The position numbers were made by a program, and so were the translations under genes. Positions 43,301 to 57,095 of a DNA stretch of 64,000 bases are shown here, one piece after another. The DNA comes from Mesaphorura yosii (lineage: Eukaryota; Arthropoda; Collembola; Poduromorpha; Tullbergiidae): positions 310,001 through 374,000 of the forward strand of contig WIXG01000005.1 in the NCBI GenBank assembly GCA_009869945.1, read 5' to 3'. The stretch's first letter is position 1, and every line of letters begins with the position of its first letter. The notes under the pieces were generated by a model. It saw nothing but the letters and a program-made list of their open reading frames with translations, had not been told where the DNA came from and ran no database searches.

Positions 43301-44525
43301 ATTGCATCGAGTCTTGAATTGTCTCGTGTGTACGTACATTGTATTACGTGTGAGTGCAGTGCAGGCATATATTGTGCCTGCCACACCATGCTTTCTCTCA
43401 ACAAGCTCGCCGTTCTGGTCGCGTACGCGTTCTCCCCTTTCTCACATTTATAATAATAGGTTTTCCATTTAATAATGTGTTTTCCAAGCCCTCTTTGTTT
43501 TAACCATAACCTTTTTGCCTTTTGTCTCTTCTGCCTGCATGTGCTTGTGCCCTGCCGTACCGTGTATGTAGTTAAGTACCCCGTGCATAATAAAATAGAA
43601 AGACACTTCTCAAACGGAGTTACAGAGAAGAAGCCTGTTATTAAATGGGTACACGAAGTATATTTATTTCAATATTCGCTGCACACTGTAGAAGATCAAA
43701 CAGGAAGGAAGGCAGAGACCATTAGATAAAATCAATCCGAAATTATTGCGGGTTGTATACCATTCTATTGTGTTTTTGCCTTAGCAGAAATCTTAGATGC
43801 TCCACTTCAATGAGCTTACAGGTAGAAATGTTGAAGCCCATTCCATTCCCGAGCCAAGCTTCGTTGAATGTTGAAATCGCTCAGCCCAGGGAATTCTTCT
43901 TGTGCAAGGGAATTAAAAATTCAGGGGAGATTTAAGAGAAATTGCAGTTTTTAATCACTGTTCAATTTTCTTGCATTCGCTCTCAGCAGAAATTGAGTTA
44001 TCTTCCCATCAACCTGCTCTTACAAGCACGCTGTCCCTTCTCCGCGTTAAAAATGAATGCATGGAGTCGTGCGAATCATTCTTCATTTTAATTTATGATT
44101 ATAAAATCCACTTTGAAGGAAGACGCGCGATGCGCTGATGCGCTAGCAAAGCGTTCACCAGGACGACACGAGCGACGGAGGAGAGTCGAGAAGGGTAAAA
44201 ATGAGTGAGCAGTGAAATGAAGTCGGAAGAAAGAGGAGGGAGAAAATAAACTAAAAAATCTAAATTAATGTAACATAACACATGCGTGCATGGAGCAAAG
44301 AAGGCCGAAGTGTGCTCGTGCTCGCATTTGTATCCTCGCATGGGAGCGAGGCTGGAGTATGTTATAAGCATAACTAACGCGTTATTATTAAAACTAAGAG
44401 CAGAGTCGCAACCAGCAAGGCATAAACTGAAAGCTCAAAAAAGTGTCTGCTGCACGCGTCCGTACTAATATGCATGTATATTATTATTATCTATCTCACA
44501 CAAGTCTGATTTTAATTGAATTTTG

Positions 44526-44647
44526 CAGAGACAGCGGCAGCAGCCCATTTCTGCTCCTCGCCCACACGGCCAGAGAAAGGAGTGGAAGAAAGAGCGCAAG
44601 AAAGTAAGTACTGGAAGAGAACGAGTGCGACTAATTAATAATCGATA
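44526..44647 (+). other. Putative 5' UTR exon start of the BTB-Psq gene
   Basis: A strong acceptor (pyrimidine/AT tract then TTTTGCAG, ending 44528) precedes a purine-rich leader that runs to the ATG at 44648. This implies at least one noncoding exon further upstream in the gene desert. Confidence 0.5.
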
Positions 44648-47600
44648 ATGGCTTCCTCGATTCCTTCAATGCCTGCATCCACTTCGACTACAAATAATCG
44701 TCCATTGTCTTTGTCTTCGTCTTCTGCTCCGATGAATCTCTTCAATAATAATCTCGGCCCGGAGAAAAGTCAAAGTCTCAATTTTACAACAAAAACAGGC
44801 ACAGACAAAATTAAAAATGCACATCATCTCCAGCACCACCACCATCAGCAGCTTCAGCTCCAGCTCCAGCAGTATCGCCCTCCGCACGAGGACCCGTCAA
44901 ATCCGATTAATTTTTCCGCTGCTGCGAAGCTTTTCTCGCCGTTTGCAAACTCGCCTTTCTTCTCGCAACAGCAGCACAGCATCGCTGCGGCCGGACTTCA
45001 TTACAACGCGTTGTCCGGAACTGCAGGGCCCCCGAGTTTGAGAAGAGACAGACGCCTTCGCAAGTCGTCCGCCACCGCGTTCAGGTCCGTCAGAAAGCCA
45101 AGCAATGATCTTGACCACGGGCACAATTTATACGGCTTCCATGAAGGGTTTATGAACAGACTTGGCGTTGGCACGGTTGGACCAGCTTTCAAGGGTCATG
45201 AAGGACAATGCTTGGAATCAAAGATTCCAATTGAAAAACAGCTAAACTTGTCGTCATCGGACAAGGGCAGCCCACCATCCTCAAATTACGAGCACCTGAA
45301 GTGGGAAGACCACGTCAGCACTACAGTCTCAGCGATTCAATCACTACTTCACAACGAGACGTTTGTTGATGTGACACTGGTTTGCGACATCGAAGAAGAT
45401 GACGGTGAGCCTCTGAACATGAACCATGTGAATGAAGCACGCGAAGGTGAAGAGCAAGAGCAAAGTCAAGTCCTCATCGAGAATGAAACAAAAGAAAAGA
45501 ACAACAACAAAGTCGACAAGATTTCAAGATCGCGATGCAATGACGACGCTACAGGTTGCAAGGACGCCACAGAGGACTCACATGACAGTTCTCAGGCCGA
45601 AATCGCGATCGAAGCAGAGAACAAGTGCACTGCTGAATTGAAACCATTGAAAGGTGCAAATACGAAGAACAGCGAAGAAAAACAACACGTTAACATAAAC
45701 GCGTCCAAGCCCAAGCCAGTGCATGCCCAATTCAAAGCACACAAAGTAATTCTGTCGACATGCAGCGAATACTTCTGCCGCATCTTTTCTGAGAATCCAT
45801 GCAAACATCCTGTAATCGTCCTGAAAGATTTTCAGCCATGGGAAGTGAAGGCGATTCTCGACTTCATGTACAAGGGGCAAGTCACGCTGAAAGCAGAACA
45901 TCTTGAGACACTTGTTAAGGCAGCGGAAGCCTTACAGGTAAGAACATTTTGCAATTGCGAAAATGTCGCGCTCGCTTGTGAAGATTTTTCAGACTTTTGT
46001 CACTCGTCATTTCCTTTTTCGGCTTGGGCTTGCCATTTATGCTGTCGCTGTTTTCCATGAATTAGTTGTTGTGCATGACATCTTTTGCGGATGCATGTCA
46101 GAATTTCAAGTTTCCACTCAAATGCTGGGAAAAATTAATCTCATTACAACAAATAAAAATTGCCGTGTGACTGATCAATTTATGGGAGATAAAAAGGAAA
46201 GTATAAATGTCAAAGCGAGAAACAGAGGTTGAATTTCACATGAGTTTTTGGTCTTCTTTTGTCTTTACTGTGTTATCTAACCTTATTTTATGTCTAACCT
46301 AACCTTAATGTTTTGAAAGATATTTCTCCAGTATTCTGTATCGTGGGTCTGTCTGTTGTGCGTCTCAGCGCAGGCAGATATGCACAACTACACAAGATAC
46401 CTTCATAGTTTCCATCTATCTCATCTGCGAATGATTCATTCAATCTGTTCTGCATTGAATTCGTTGTAAAGTTATTTTATCATTTCACAGTCGCAGTCAC
46501 AGAGTAGCCGCGCGCTACTGAGCAGAGACAAAAAGACAGTCAGACTTCTAATAATTTCAAATGCATTGGAATGAACATATCAAACACAAACATCTTTTTT
46601 ATGGTGTTCCATGCGAATGCGATGTCATCCCGCGACCGTAAGCTTTCACTCGTTCGTGGCCGTGCCGTGGCTCATATCTCAGTCCCTTGTTTTCTGCTCT
46701 CCGCATTCTCATTACAACTGTATCTCTTTAATGAAATCATCAAGCGGAAACTCAGTCAGTTTTGAGTTGAGAGAGAAAGATCTGTCATGCCGGTCGGTCG
46801 CTGCTGTGCTGCCTGCCGTTCTTGCCATTGGTTCAGTTGGTGGAATGGCAAGGCACAACGATATGAAGTGACACGCTTCGATTGAACAGACCTTGTTTTA
46901 TCATACTAAGGTTTCAGGATGCAGAATGTAAAACCAACACCAGCAGCCAGCAGGAACATCATTTTGCTTTGATAAGACATTAAACAGTTTACTGCACTGT
47001 ATTACGAGAGCCAAAAGCTCCAAAGACAAAGACGAGTCAAATAGTCAAAGAGAAAGTATCGAATGACTTGACTTTAATGGACACGTAAATTCAATCGCTA
47101 ATTCTAATTACGAAACAAGTGCAGTTCGAAAAAATAATTGAATTCTTTGCCAGGCCTCGATTAAAGGTATTGAAAATTAAATATTAAACTCCACTCAAAT
47201 GCGACAAAGCAAGGCCAAAGAAAGAGTGCAAAGCTAGTACAAGAGTACAAAGACGGAAGGATAATCCAAATATGAAGAAGACAGTCAAGATTGAATCAGC
47301 TCAGACTTCAAAAGACTTCATTATTAATATCGTGCCTCGTGTTTCCTATCAAGTCTGTTTTCAATCTTGCAAATTATACATCCAGGCAAATGTCAAGTCA
47401 AAAGTTCTAAAGTCAAAACGAACAAGACAAATCTCACTCTGACGCTAAATGCTATGCTAATGCTAATGTTTGAAGAGTCGAGATCGAGATGAGGACGCCG
47501 GAGACAAGTTCACGCCACATTTAGTGCGTACACAATGCAATAATAATATTTAAAGAGAGAAGCTGACTCCGCTGCTGCTCTTCTGGTGCTCGACGACTCG

Positions 47601-50600
47601 ACTCGACTGATGATGATTAACTATTATTGAATAGTGAAAGTAATTTGCCATTTTCGTAATGGCTTCTCTGCCACGCGAGATGCAACTCGAGTGAGTTGAG
47701 ACGAGTTATAATCATGATAATATGCATTACCTTAGATTAACCCCGCATTGCATATCGAATCGTACTCAAAACAGGCCAAACACAGAACAGCCAAAGTTTT
47801 AAGACGGCCAGAGTTAAGAAAGACAAAAGCAGACAGCAGCGTCAGAAGTGGGAACATAAACTATTCTCTTAATTCTCTAAACTATTTGCTATCAAGCTCC
47901 CAAATCCTTTCGAGTTTACAGTTTACTCTGCAAGGAATCAAGGAACAAAACCAAACAATTTGGTTTGGGGGTAACACAACGACAAACGACACGGCAGAGT
48001 AAAAGCACAAGCACATATCAAGAGACAACAATCATAAAAAACATAAAGACATCAAGGCAAGGCAGGCGAGATGCGAGAGAAAGTTCTCGGGGAACACGCA
48101 CCATGCGAGGTCTTTGCTTGGAACACACATTTTGAACTCGGATGATGATAAGCTGATTATCTTGAGTGAGAGTTGAGAGGAGTTTAGAGATTTAACTCGT
48201 CTTACGTTTACTTACCGCTGCTACTCTGCGACTACGACTGCCAATGCCGTATATCGACTGGTGTTGCTCCTGCTGCCTTTACCTCACGTGTATTACTTGT
48301 GTAACTGTCTGCTAAATGTGAAATTATTAACCATCTGAATATTACATATTCGGTCTCTGCTGTACTGGCAGCATTTGTTTCTAACTGAGAGTGATATGAA
48401 GATGAGCCAAGAGAAAGCTCAAGTCAGGCAGCAGCCAACAGAAATATGGCCACGGTGCAGGCGGCCGAGGCTGTACCGAATGATCTTAGCTCCACTTCAC
48501 TTAACCCCGACAATAAAGAAAGAGGATTTTCATTCCAGCCATTTAATTGTGAGAGATGCACTTAATAATTGAAATTTACTCCTTCTCCGTTTCCTCTCCT
48601 CGTACCCACATGGCCCTAGGCTTCATTCTGAGCATCTGAGCATCAGAGCATCAGGCACAATCCGCACTGAGTAAGGAAGAGCTCATAAACGTCCAGTTGA
48701 TGGGCTCACCTAGCAAAATAAATTCCTTCCGCCATAAATATGCAAAGGCGAGAGATTACGTTACCCTGCTTGATTCTCAAATTGATTTATTTAGTACATA
48801 CATTATTTCACACATTACGAGCTCCTCCGTCTTGCCAAGTTCCATGAGCTAACACAAAGCTCGGATGAAAGTCACAAATTGGATAAGATCAAAATGGATT
48901 TTATGGCACAAGTTTTATTCAATCAGCTCCCACTTATCCCGGCTCTCATGCCGCATGCATTGAACACTTTCTTCCTCACGTGCTTGCTACTTTACTAAAA
49001 GCTCTCCTGTTACAATTACGGAGCAATCAGCAAACATTTAGAGACTTGTTGAAATAATTTGCAGATTCGTGGCTTGAAGGAAGTTATTGAAAAATCTCAA
49101 GAATGGAAACAAAGGAAAGTCACGTCTCCATCTCCTCAGAGCAGCAGCAGCGGCAGTAAACATTCCCCTAAATCAAGTGCAATCTCAGACGATGGTGTAG
49201 AGCACGCAGAAATCGAAGACAGGGCCGCTGATGAAGAGGAGAAACATGTCGAAACAAGAGCCGCAGACGATGAATTTAGCGATGGTGATGGCGATGGAGA
49301 GTCAAGAATTTCAAAGTGTCTTCGTCGACCACGACTGCGGCGAGACTCCAGCGATCTCGGTAAATACTCACAATGCAAGCCAACAAACAAGCAGCTGAGA
49401 AGTCACAAGATGAAGAGCATTCTGAAATACGAGAATGATGAAGACGTCGATGACGACGAGGAGTACCGCGATGGAGATGAGGACGAAGGCAACAACGACA
49501 ACTGTGGTGAAGAGGAAGATGGACCTTCGTCACCGAAATTATTGAATCTCTCAATTGGAACGGGTGCCGGCGAACATCAGCTCCAGTTTTCTCGCCATTA
49601 CAGCGCTCATCACGAAGGACTTTTACTCCGCTCGTCACTCAGCACTCGGCGCAATGTACGTCGTCGGCTGAGCAGTGGTGGCGGCGGTGAAGAGGCGATA
49701 GACTCTCCTACCGGTGAAAATGAACCGCAAACCACAGGCGAACGCGAACAGGCGACAGGAGACTCATTTCCGCGCAGTCTTCATAATCACCACGGTCAAA
49801 CTAATCCTTCGGCTTCACCACCTTTTCCACGGAGGAAACAAGTGAGTTAAATCTCCGCTCAGTCTCAATCTGTGCTTGCCACCTTTCAATCGTAATTCGT
49901 AAAGTAGATAAATGAATGGTGCTAAAATTTTCATTAAAATCAACTCACTTAATTCTTTTGCGAGTCGAATTGCTTGCCTGGCCTGTTTTACGCTTCTCGT
50001 CTCATTCTCAATGCATCCGCGTTAAGTGCAGTTTGATGTTCTGTTAAAAGAAAGAAAATGATATTACAGGCGGGCAGGGAGAGGAGAAAGATACACTTTC
50101 CTAATGTTATGCAAATTTAGTCCTTCAGCCACGCTGCACTGCAGAGACATTGTCTCGAAAATAGAATAATTATGTACTGACATTTGGTAGCTTACTAAAA
50201 CGAAAAATCTATTCATTTCAGTAGCATAGTTTGATTTTTCACTTAAAATTGTTCGCCTTCACATTTCACAAAAGAATTACTCGAGCCATGTTTTTATTTA
50301 TTGCTCTGATGATGGCTTTGCACGCGTAAAGTGGAATGATTATCATTAATATTGCCTTGAATTTTGAATTTGCTGCGTAGGCTCGGCCGCGACGACGATC
50401 CGGCGATTTCGTAGCACAGGACCTTCGAACAACTCCGTTAAGCGTTGACGGGGGCGGAGACGCAGATTACAGTTCGCCTTATCAGCAGCATCTTTTTCCA
50501 CCATCTCACGATGACTCTGTTGATCCGCGACAACAACACGGCAGTAACGAGGTACTTGATTTCACAATTGGAACTAACAACAATAATAATGCCGGGGCGA

Positions 50601-52443
50601 AACGGGACATGGCAAACGAGAGACTGCTGCCTACATCATCGCAAGTCAATAATTTTCTTGCAAATCATTTTCTTAAAACATGGAGCTCAAGTACGAGCGG
50701 TGGAAGTCGAACTGACTCGCCGACAGTTCAGTCACCTCATCATCCGTTCATGACGGCACCGTCGGTACGCATTTTAATATTTTGCTTTACTGCTGGCGCT
50801 CGTGCCGCGCTTGATGCAGCTAATTGTATAATTTTTGCATAGCGAAAAGAGATTTAGAAAATATACTTTGATTAAGACGCGCACTTGGCGCTTAGGCTTA
50901 TTTGTCAGCATGATGGCCGTTTGTGTCTGCATTTATGCTTCATTTGTATACACTTTTAATCTTCTTCTTTCGAGCAGCCATTGAAACGTGAAGTGGACTC
51001 TGAGGATTTCTTATTGTCGCCACCAGTCGACAATTATCATTCTCGTCCCGGAACACCTGACACGTCTTCGCCACCACTTTCTGACATTCACAAGCCCACT
51101 CTTCGACGCAGAAGAGACCGATTCGCTCATCGTCGACGAAACCACAACAGTCAACGTGGCTTCCACGCGCCAACTGACAACGACCACCTTGGTCCGTTCC
51201 GTAACAACATTCCTTCACCGAGTGCGTACTTCCACGCTCTAAACAACGGGCATCCGCCACCCTCACATCGCTCCCACTTGAATAGCGGACACAGTTCAGA
51301 TCCCGAAAGTAGCATCAACCCTCTTGGCACTCAATCACCATCAACTCCGCCGAAATCATTCTCTCCGCTCGGGTTTCCACTTTCACTGTCGTCAGGAGCT
51401 GCTGCTGGTCTGCACCACCAGAATGCTTCCAATGCCAATTCAGGTAATCCCTGGCCGGGTCTTCCTCTTGGCCCACCGCCGATTTTCGGACGCCACCGCG
51501 CTCAGCACAGCGCACCAAGAGGTGGGCCACCGAGGGCGTGGAGTAATGCGGATCTCACCGAAGCCCTGCATAATGTGTGGAATAAGAAAATGACAACGTC
51601 TCAGGTAAGCAGTAAACAAACTCCTTCGCTCTATTACATTGCCTTGTGCGTGATTGGGGCAACGTGATACACTTCCTCGAGCAAATTCACTTTTATGTTC
51701 TGGCGCTCATATTTAGTCTACATTGAATCTTTTCTAATGACATCCAGGCTTCCAGAATATTTGGGATCCCGTACAACAGTCTTCTGATGTATGTCCGTGG
51801 CAAGTATGGCAAATCGCTGAAGCTGGATGTTCTGAAGAAAGGGTTGGACATGGCGATGCTGGAGAAAGCGAACAATGGAACCAATTCCTCATCCGGGACG
51901 ACTCCAAGTGGTAATCGGTCATCCACACCCAGCAATAACAATAACAACAGTCAGACTAACAAATCAAAGTCACACTCAGCCGTCGACTCACCCCCTTTGA
52001 GCATAAATAGCCTCATGGGTGGTGACCGAGGAGAGGCGCAGCGCGGTGAGTGTGGCGGCGGCGGCAGAGAGCACAATAACATCATCAACATCAGCACTGC
52101 TGAGGGTGGTGCTGCCGTAAGTCAGAGTCACACTGGCAGGGACGGTGGCAGTGGCAATAACAATAATAGCAGAAATGATCCTCAGGATATTATTCCATCA
52201 GGATTTAATCCTTTCTCGATTTTCGGTGAGTATCCACCACCCTTTCCATTCTCGAACGCTGCAGCCGCGGCGGCTGCTCTCTCCCACATTCTGCCACCAC
52301 CACCAACAGTGTCCGCGTCAGCCACAGCAAATCATTTAGGAATTGGTGGTATGAGCGATAAGCAGCACGAGAAAGGGAGTAAAAGCCACGCTTCTGCACG
52401 TCACCATCACCATCATCGTGGCAGCAGTGCCAGCGACAAGTGA
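44648..52443 (+). CDS. BTB/POZ - Psq helix-turn-helix transcription factor (ribbon/BTB-Psq type)
   Basis: Five coding exons, 44648-45937, 49065-49841, 50381-50764, 50978-51604 and 51748-52443, are all joined in phase 0 and encode 1257 residues. The first 210 residues are Ser/His/Gln-rich and disordered. The BTB domain starts near residue 214 (LKWEDHVSTTV, then FVDVTLVCD), is broken by an insert of about 110 acidic/Lys/Asn residues (about 249-358), and resumes with FKAHKVILSTCSEYFCRIF, CKHPVIVLKDF and DFMYKGQVTL up to about residue 437 (IRGLKEV in exon 2). Acidic and Arg-rich linkers follow. The Psq HTH spans about 1005-1050 (WSNADLTEALHNVWNKKMTT, then GIPYNSLLMYVRGKYGKSLK). The tail is Asn-, Ala- and His-rich. 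BTB-Psq proteins are nuclear DNA-binding regulators of arthropod development. The CKHPVIVLKDF BTB strand and this HTH recall Drosophila ribbon and its relatives; the orthology is not proven here. Confidence 0.9.
45938..49064 (+). other. Intron 1 of the BTB-Psq gene
   Basis: This 3.1-kb intron splits the BTB domain at its last helix (AEALQ / IRGLKEV). The exon 1 frame stays open for about 120 nt into the intron, but that tail is unrelated to BTB proteins. No gene or RNA is recognisable inside. CT/GA-rich and AT-rich stretches resemble those of the upstream desert. Confidence 0.6.
49842..50380 (+). other. Intron 2 of the BTB-Psq gene
   Basis: This is a 539-nt intron with donor GTGAGT and acceptor GCGTAG. 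Nothing else is seen in it. Confidence 0.6.
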
Positions 52444-55400
52444 AATTAGTCTTTCGGCTGGCTCAGGCCCATGTCAGCCCCACTTGAAAGATAAACAGAC
52501 AGTAGTATGCAATAATAATTTACATCAGAAGGTAATATTCGTTCGATCGAGAAAAGACTGAGCAAAACTCATGTATACGAATTGAGCATAATAATACGAT
52601 AATACTTGCACTTGCAACCGTTTGCAATTAAAAGATACCTTCCCAAAATACAATCATGTATACGATTTAGGCTAATGTTTAATCATAGGCTTATGCTAAT
52701 GTAAATGAATAGAAGTATTGACTAAGTTAAAGTGCAATGAAATGAAAATTCTGAAGGAACTCTCTACCTCACAGCACAACTGATTTAAGGTGAAATGATC
52801 TCTAACTCGATTCAAAATCAAATTATTACAGATTTCTATTATTCCATGAAGCGATTAGCGGACTTCAATTCCATATTTCATATTTTTGGAATTCCAGGAC
52901 CTGAATTATTATTTACATTAAGGAAACGAAGCGACAAACCAAAATTCGATAAAAAAGTTGGCCACGATCATTAGTAAAAATTCTAAACTCGGTTTCCATT
53001 TCTACTTTTCATTAGTGATTTGACACTCAATCGCACAGCTCCGAGCCAGGACTCATTTTTCCCATTTCGCATTAGAACCCTCATGGGACAATAATAATCA
53101 TAAGAAGAGTATCAAATATCGCAATACGACCAGAGTGTTCAGGCCGAGCGCTTTTTATCCCATAATTCCTGCATAATCATAAATACAAAACTTAACTTCG
53201 ACGAATGAAAGTCCCAAGTTGCTTCTGAAGAACGCATAACGCTTCAAAAGTTATCCAGTCAACCACGCTTATGCGGAATGGTTTAAATTAGATAATGGAC
53301 AAATTGAAGGAAATGTGCTTGATGGTGATTGGTGTGAGGTTTCTCTTCTCGTCTCTGCTCTGTGCATGCGTTATGCGTGATGATGATGAAATTAAATACA
53401 GACGGGATTCAAATGATAATGCCACAGTATGCAGAGAACTTTAGTTACAATTCGTCGTGTTTATAATCACATTGAATCTGAGAGAAAAGGTTAATCCGAT
53501 AATGCTTTCAAAATATGAATCTGTTTCCTCTTTGAATGTCTTCACACTATGCAAAACGCGTAAGGCATAACGCGCAACTTTTGTCAAGGAAGGAAGGGCT
53601 ATAGTGCTCGACGCCTGATTCTAAATTCTAGATTTGTTCAAGACAAATGATGTTCGCTGCTGCAGAATGCATGTAGAGAAAGTTAGACTAAAACTTTAGC
53701 ACTTGATTCCACCTTCGCAGTGAATCTCGGAGTTACTCAGAACTTTGTCTTACCGTTCTTAAAGTGTCTCGTACACGCGTCTACCTCAGCCAAGCCTTGT
53801 GCGTGCTACTCATGAGGTCATAGTTTTGTAACGTACGTGTACGAGAGTCTTGAGAAAAGTCTTTAGGGTATAAAATATGCTACAACATAATTGTAGGGTG
53901 TGGATTTTAGTATTTTAGTAGTGCAACGCAAAGAATTATGAAACTTGAGCCTTTGAAAGTAATAACTGCTGCGGGTAACTCTCCAACACTTTCTATACAA
54001 ATTAGGATAGTCCGATATTCGGATTCTTGTCGGGAGTGCGTGCGTTCTGCATTGCGGGATGCATTCTTGTTGTGCAATTGTGCACTGTTTACTCGTTACA
54101 ATGTTAGAAAACTCATTATTATAAACTCGACTAGAAATTTACGACCATGGTTCAAAACGGGTAACAAATGTAACATACACGAGAACGGGTACTTTTGATA
54201 CGGCTGCGCTTTCGCTTTTTCATAAATTCTGCAAATTGTGACTTCAATTCGGACATTCGGCGTGCATTTGAAAATTTCCGGGATTAAGATTAAATTTTCA
54301 TGCCAGGTACTTTTAAATTCAGTCTCCACGTAGCGCTGCCTTAACTTTTCCTTCTCGTTCTTCTTAATTCTTTGCGTTCTAATTAAGAATGGAATGAAAT
54401 TTTATCATGGGAGAGAAGAAACGAGAGCGCCTAGCCAAGGCTTGTCAAAATTACATACTGTTTCTGTGTGTGACACTGTGAGCACGCAGGAACAGGAGCG
54501 GCAAGCACTCAGTCGGAGAAGAAAGAGACTCATTGACTCCGTCTCTAATCATTTTCTGTGATGATGGCATTGTTCTACAACAGAGCAACCAAAGAGAAAG
54601 AGTTGAGAGCAAAAGTCTTGTCCATTTACAACCGACTTGAGAAGCTGACTCTTACACTTTCTGCTTTCTTGCCACTGCCTTCTCACACGCTGGCATTTAG
54701 CAACCAGCATCTTGAGTCAGAAGCAACGTGCGACGGCACTTGAGATAAAAACCTTACACTACACTTTTAACTTGTTCAACTTGATTATGCATAAGAAATG
54801 GCAGGTTTCTGAAATGTTTAAGAATATTTATGGCGCATATTATAATGTGTACGGGAAGAGGGAAAGAGAAAAGGAGTCGTTTTCTTTAAAAACAAAGGAG
54901 AAAGAGCTAAAAGTTCAAATATTGCTCTACATAAAAGAAAAACTCATCCATCCATCCATTTCGGAGTGCGCGGAGAGTGCCACCACAGCCCGGTGTGGAA
55001 TAGAGAGTAAAACTTGATGAGAGCAGCGGCAGCGGCGGCGTAGCATCGGAAAGATTGGAGTTAAATATTACTTTCATAAAGTAGGCTCGGTTTTTTAAAC
55101 TCAACACTTGCTTTTACCTTTCTTCGCCATTCGGCAGTCTAACTTCATCTCATCAACCGGCAGCCAGGCTGACAACGCAGTCAAAGACCAAGACAAGACA
55201 CTCGCCATTTGCTTTCAGGTTTGCTTTGTAAATGAATGCTCCTTCTTTATTAATGATATTAGCCCATGTCGTCGTCGTGTCTGTACGTGTGAGTGTGCAT
55301 GTGTCCTGTGCGCGTCTTAGTTTTAGGCAAACACCGTAGCACATTACTCCAAGTTGGCCGGAGAAAGTGGTGAAGTTTTACGAATAATAATAATGTAGAA

Positions 55401-57074
55401 GTCTTATAATATAATGTAATAAGGAAAAATAGAGCATGGAATGAATGTTCCTAATATATAAATACAATGTATATACACCCCGTCTCACTTTTGTGTCTTC
55501 ACTTGTAAAGGTTGTAAAAAGTGGTGGTTCTATCCCAGAACGCCAGAATCTGATGTAAAATGTGATGGTCTGGTTGTTTGTCGTCTTCGTCGGAGTCCAT
55601 GCATGCCATGCCACTTTGGACCTTGTAATATATTAACTGGTGGAAGTGGAAGGTGGGTTAAGAAAGTTTAAGACGACGAGAGCGTGGCCGTGTCGACTCT
55701 GCATTCATCTCACATGCATACTAATGCATATGCATAATATTATTCAGGCAACAAATTTGTAACACAAGAGAAAGCCGCTCAGAGAGATGAAGACCACCAC
55801 TTTTAGTAGTCTTTTAGTACGACTGACTTGAGTTGTTGGTTATTGAGATGCGGTCTCGACTTGAGATAGTGGAAAGGAAGTCAAAACGCACACATTAGAA
55901 TATTCTTACCCTTTCTTGCCTTGCTTTCTCTTTGTCTTACATCATCCTCTATTTTTATTACCACCATAGTCATGCCACGCCACGCCATACTTGAAGTCAT
56001 TAGTACTTTATTTTTTACAAGTCAACAAGAATATTATTTAGCCACCAACAGAGCAGATCAGTGCAGTGCATGTGGCATGCAGCGTTGTGGTGGAGAAAGA
56101 AGTAGATTATGTTGTTAGTATAAAAAGAGCACTAGAACTCCTTCACTTCCACGCATTCGCAATATAAAAATATAACAGGCATCCACTTACGCAGTACGAA
56201 TTCACAAATTTCAGGAAAGTCCGAAAGACAAGAACACAAATTAATTTCAAGAAGGAGGCTGAAAGTGAAGCCGTTCCTAAACTTTACAACACTCGCATTA
56301 CAAAGGAAGGCAGGCACAGGCAAGAAAGCATGGCCGTCATCAGCATAATCATTACAGCAGACAAGACAAGGACCGCGACAAAGAAAGCCAGTCTTAAATT
56401 ATTTCAGGTTCTTGGTCTCGAAAAAGTACAAAATTTTTACAAGTTTCCATTTCGTGTTCGTCCTCGTTCAACATGATATTAGTTTTTGTGATAAGTAATT
56501 CTCGTGTCATGTCCTTTCTCCATGCCACGCCGTGCCCACGCCAGCAGGCGTTAAGTAACATTCTTAAGTTTAGCGATTCTGTCTGACTTGGCATGCCCCG
56601 CTCTACACATACACACACTTAACAAGAGATTTTTTTCTGCTTCCTCACTCGCTTGCTCGTTGCGAGACAAGTTGAATTGCTTAATTATTTGAGAAAGAAT
56701 TTACTGAAGCCTGGGCTGAAACTATTAATTTCGCCCTTCAACGTCTCGCTCCTCGTTCTTGGCAGTTGTTGAAATTCGGTATTTAAAAACTGCGCACTGC
56801 ACGGTGTAATATATTTGCATTCATTTGTATCTCGAATTTTTCTACTTAACAAGACGCATCGTATCGTATCGCCCGTTAGGCACCAGGCTGCATAATTTCT
56901 CCCCAACACACCATTAACTACAACTTTCATTCGAGAGACATGGGTGAATAAATTCCAGACTCAGGCAAAGGCAAGGCAGGCAAAGGCGAAATCAAGAGGA
57001 GAAAATGAGTGGCATTGTTTATGTTGCTCACATGCATGAATTTATGAATAATGAGTCTTGCCGATGAAGAGCGC

Positions 57075-57095
57075 GACGAGACGAGACGAGACGAG
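57075..57095. repeat. (GACGA)n tandem repeat
   Basis: About four perfect copies of a 5-nt unit occur here, a simple microsatellite in noncoding DNA. Confidence 0.65.

Larger units (their letters stand above)
22746..44528. other. Gene desert of about 21.8 kb
   Basis: No open frame here looks protein-like. The short ones are low-complexity or AT-derived, and no exon chain can be assembled. The stretch alternates AT-rich segments with CT/GA-rich tracts (GAGAGAGA at 36528-36535, 36587-36594 and 37008-37015; CT tracts near 39297-39314 and 41290-41350), ATGC-type palindromes near 37154 and 40 kb pentamer repeats. It lies directly upstream of a developmental-type BTB-Psq gene whose 5' UTR has an acceptor at 44528. 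It therefore probably contains that gene's promoter, noncoding first exon(s) and enhancers. I cannot place them individually. Confidence 0.55.
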
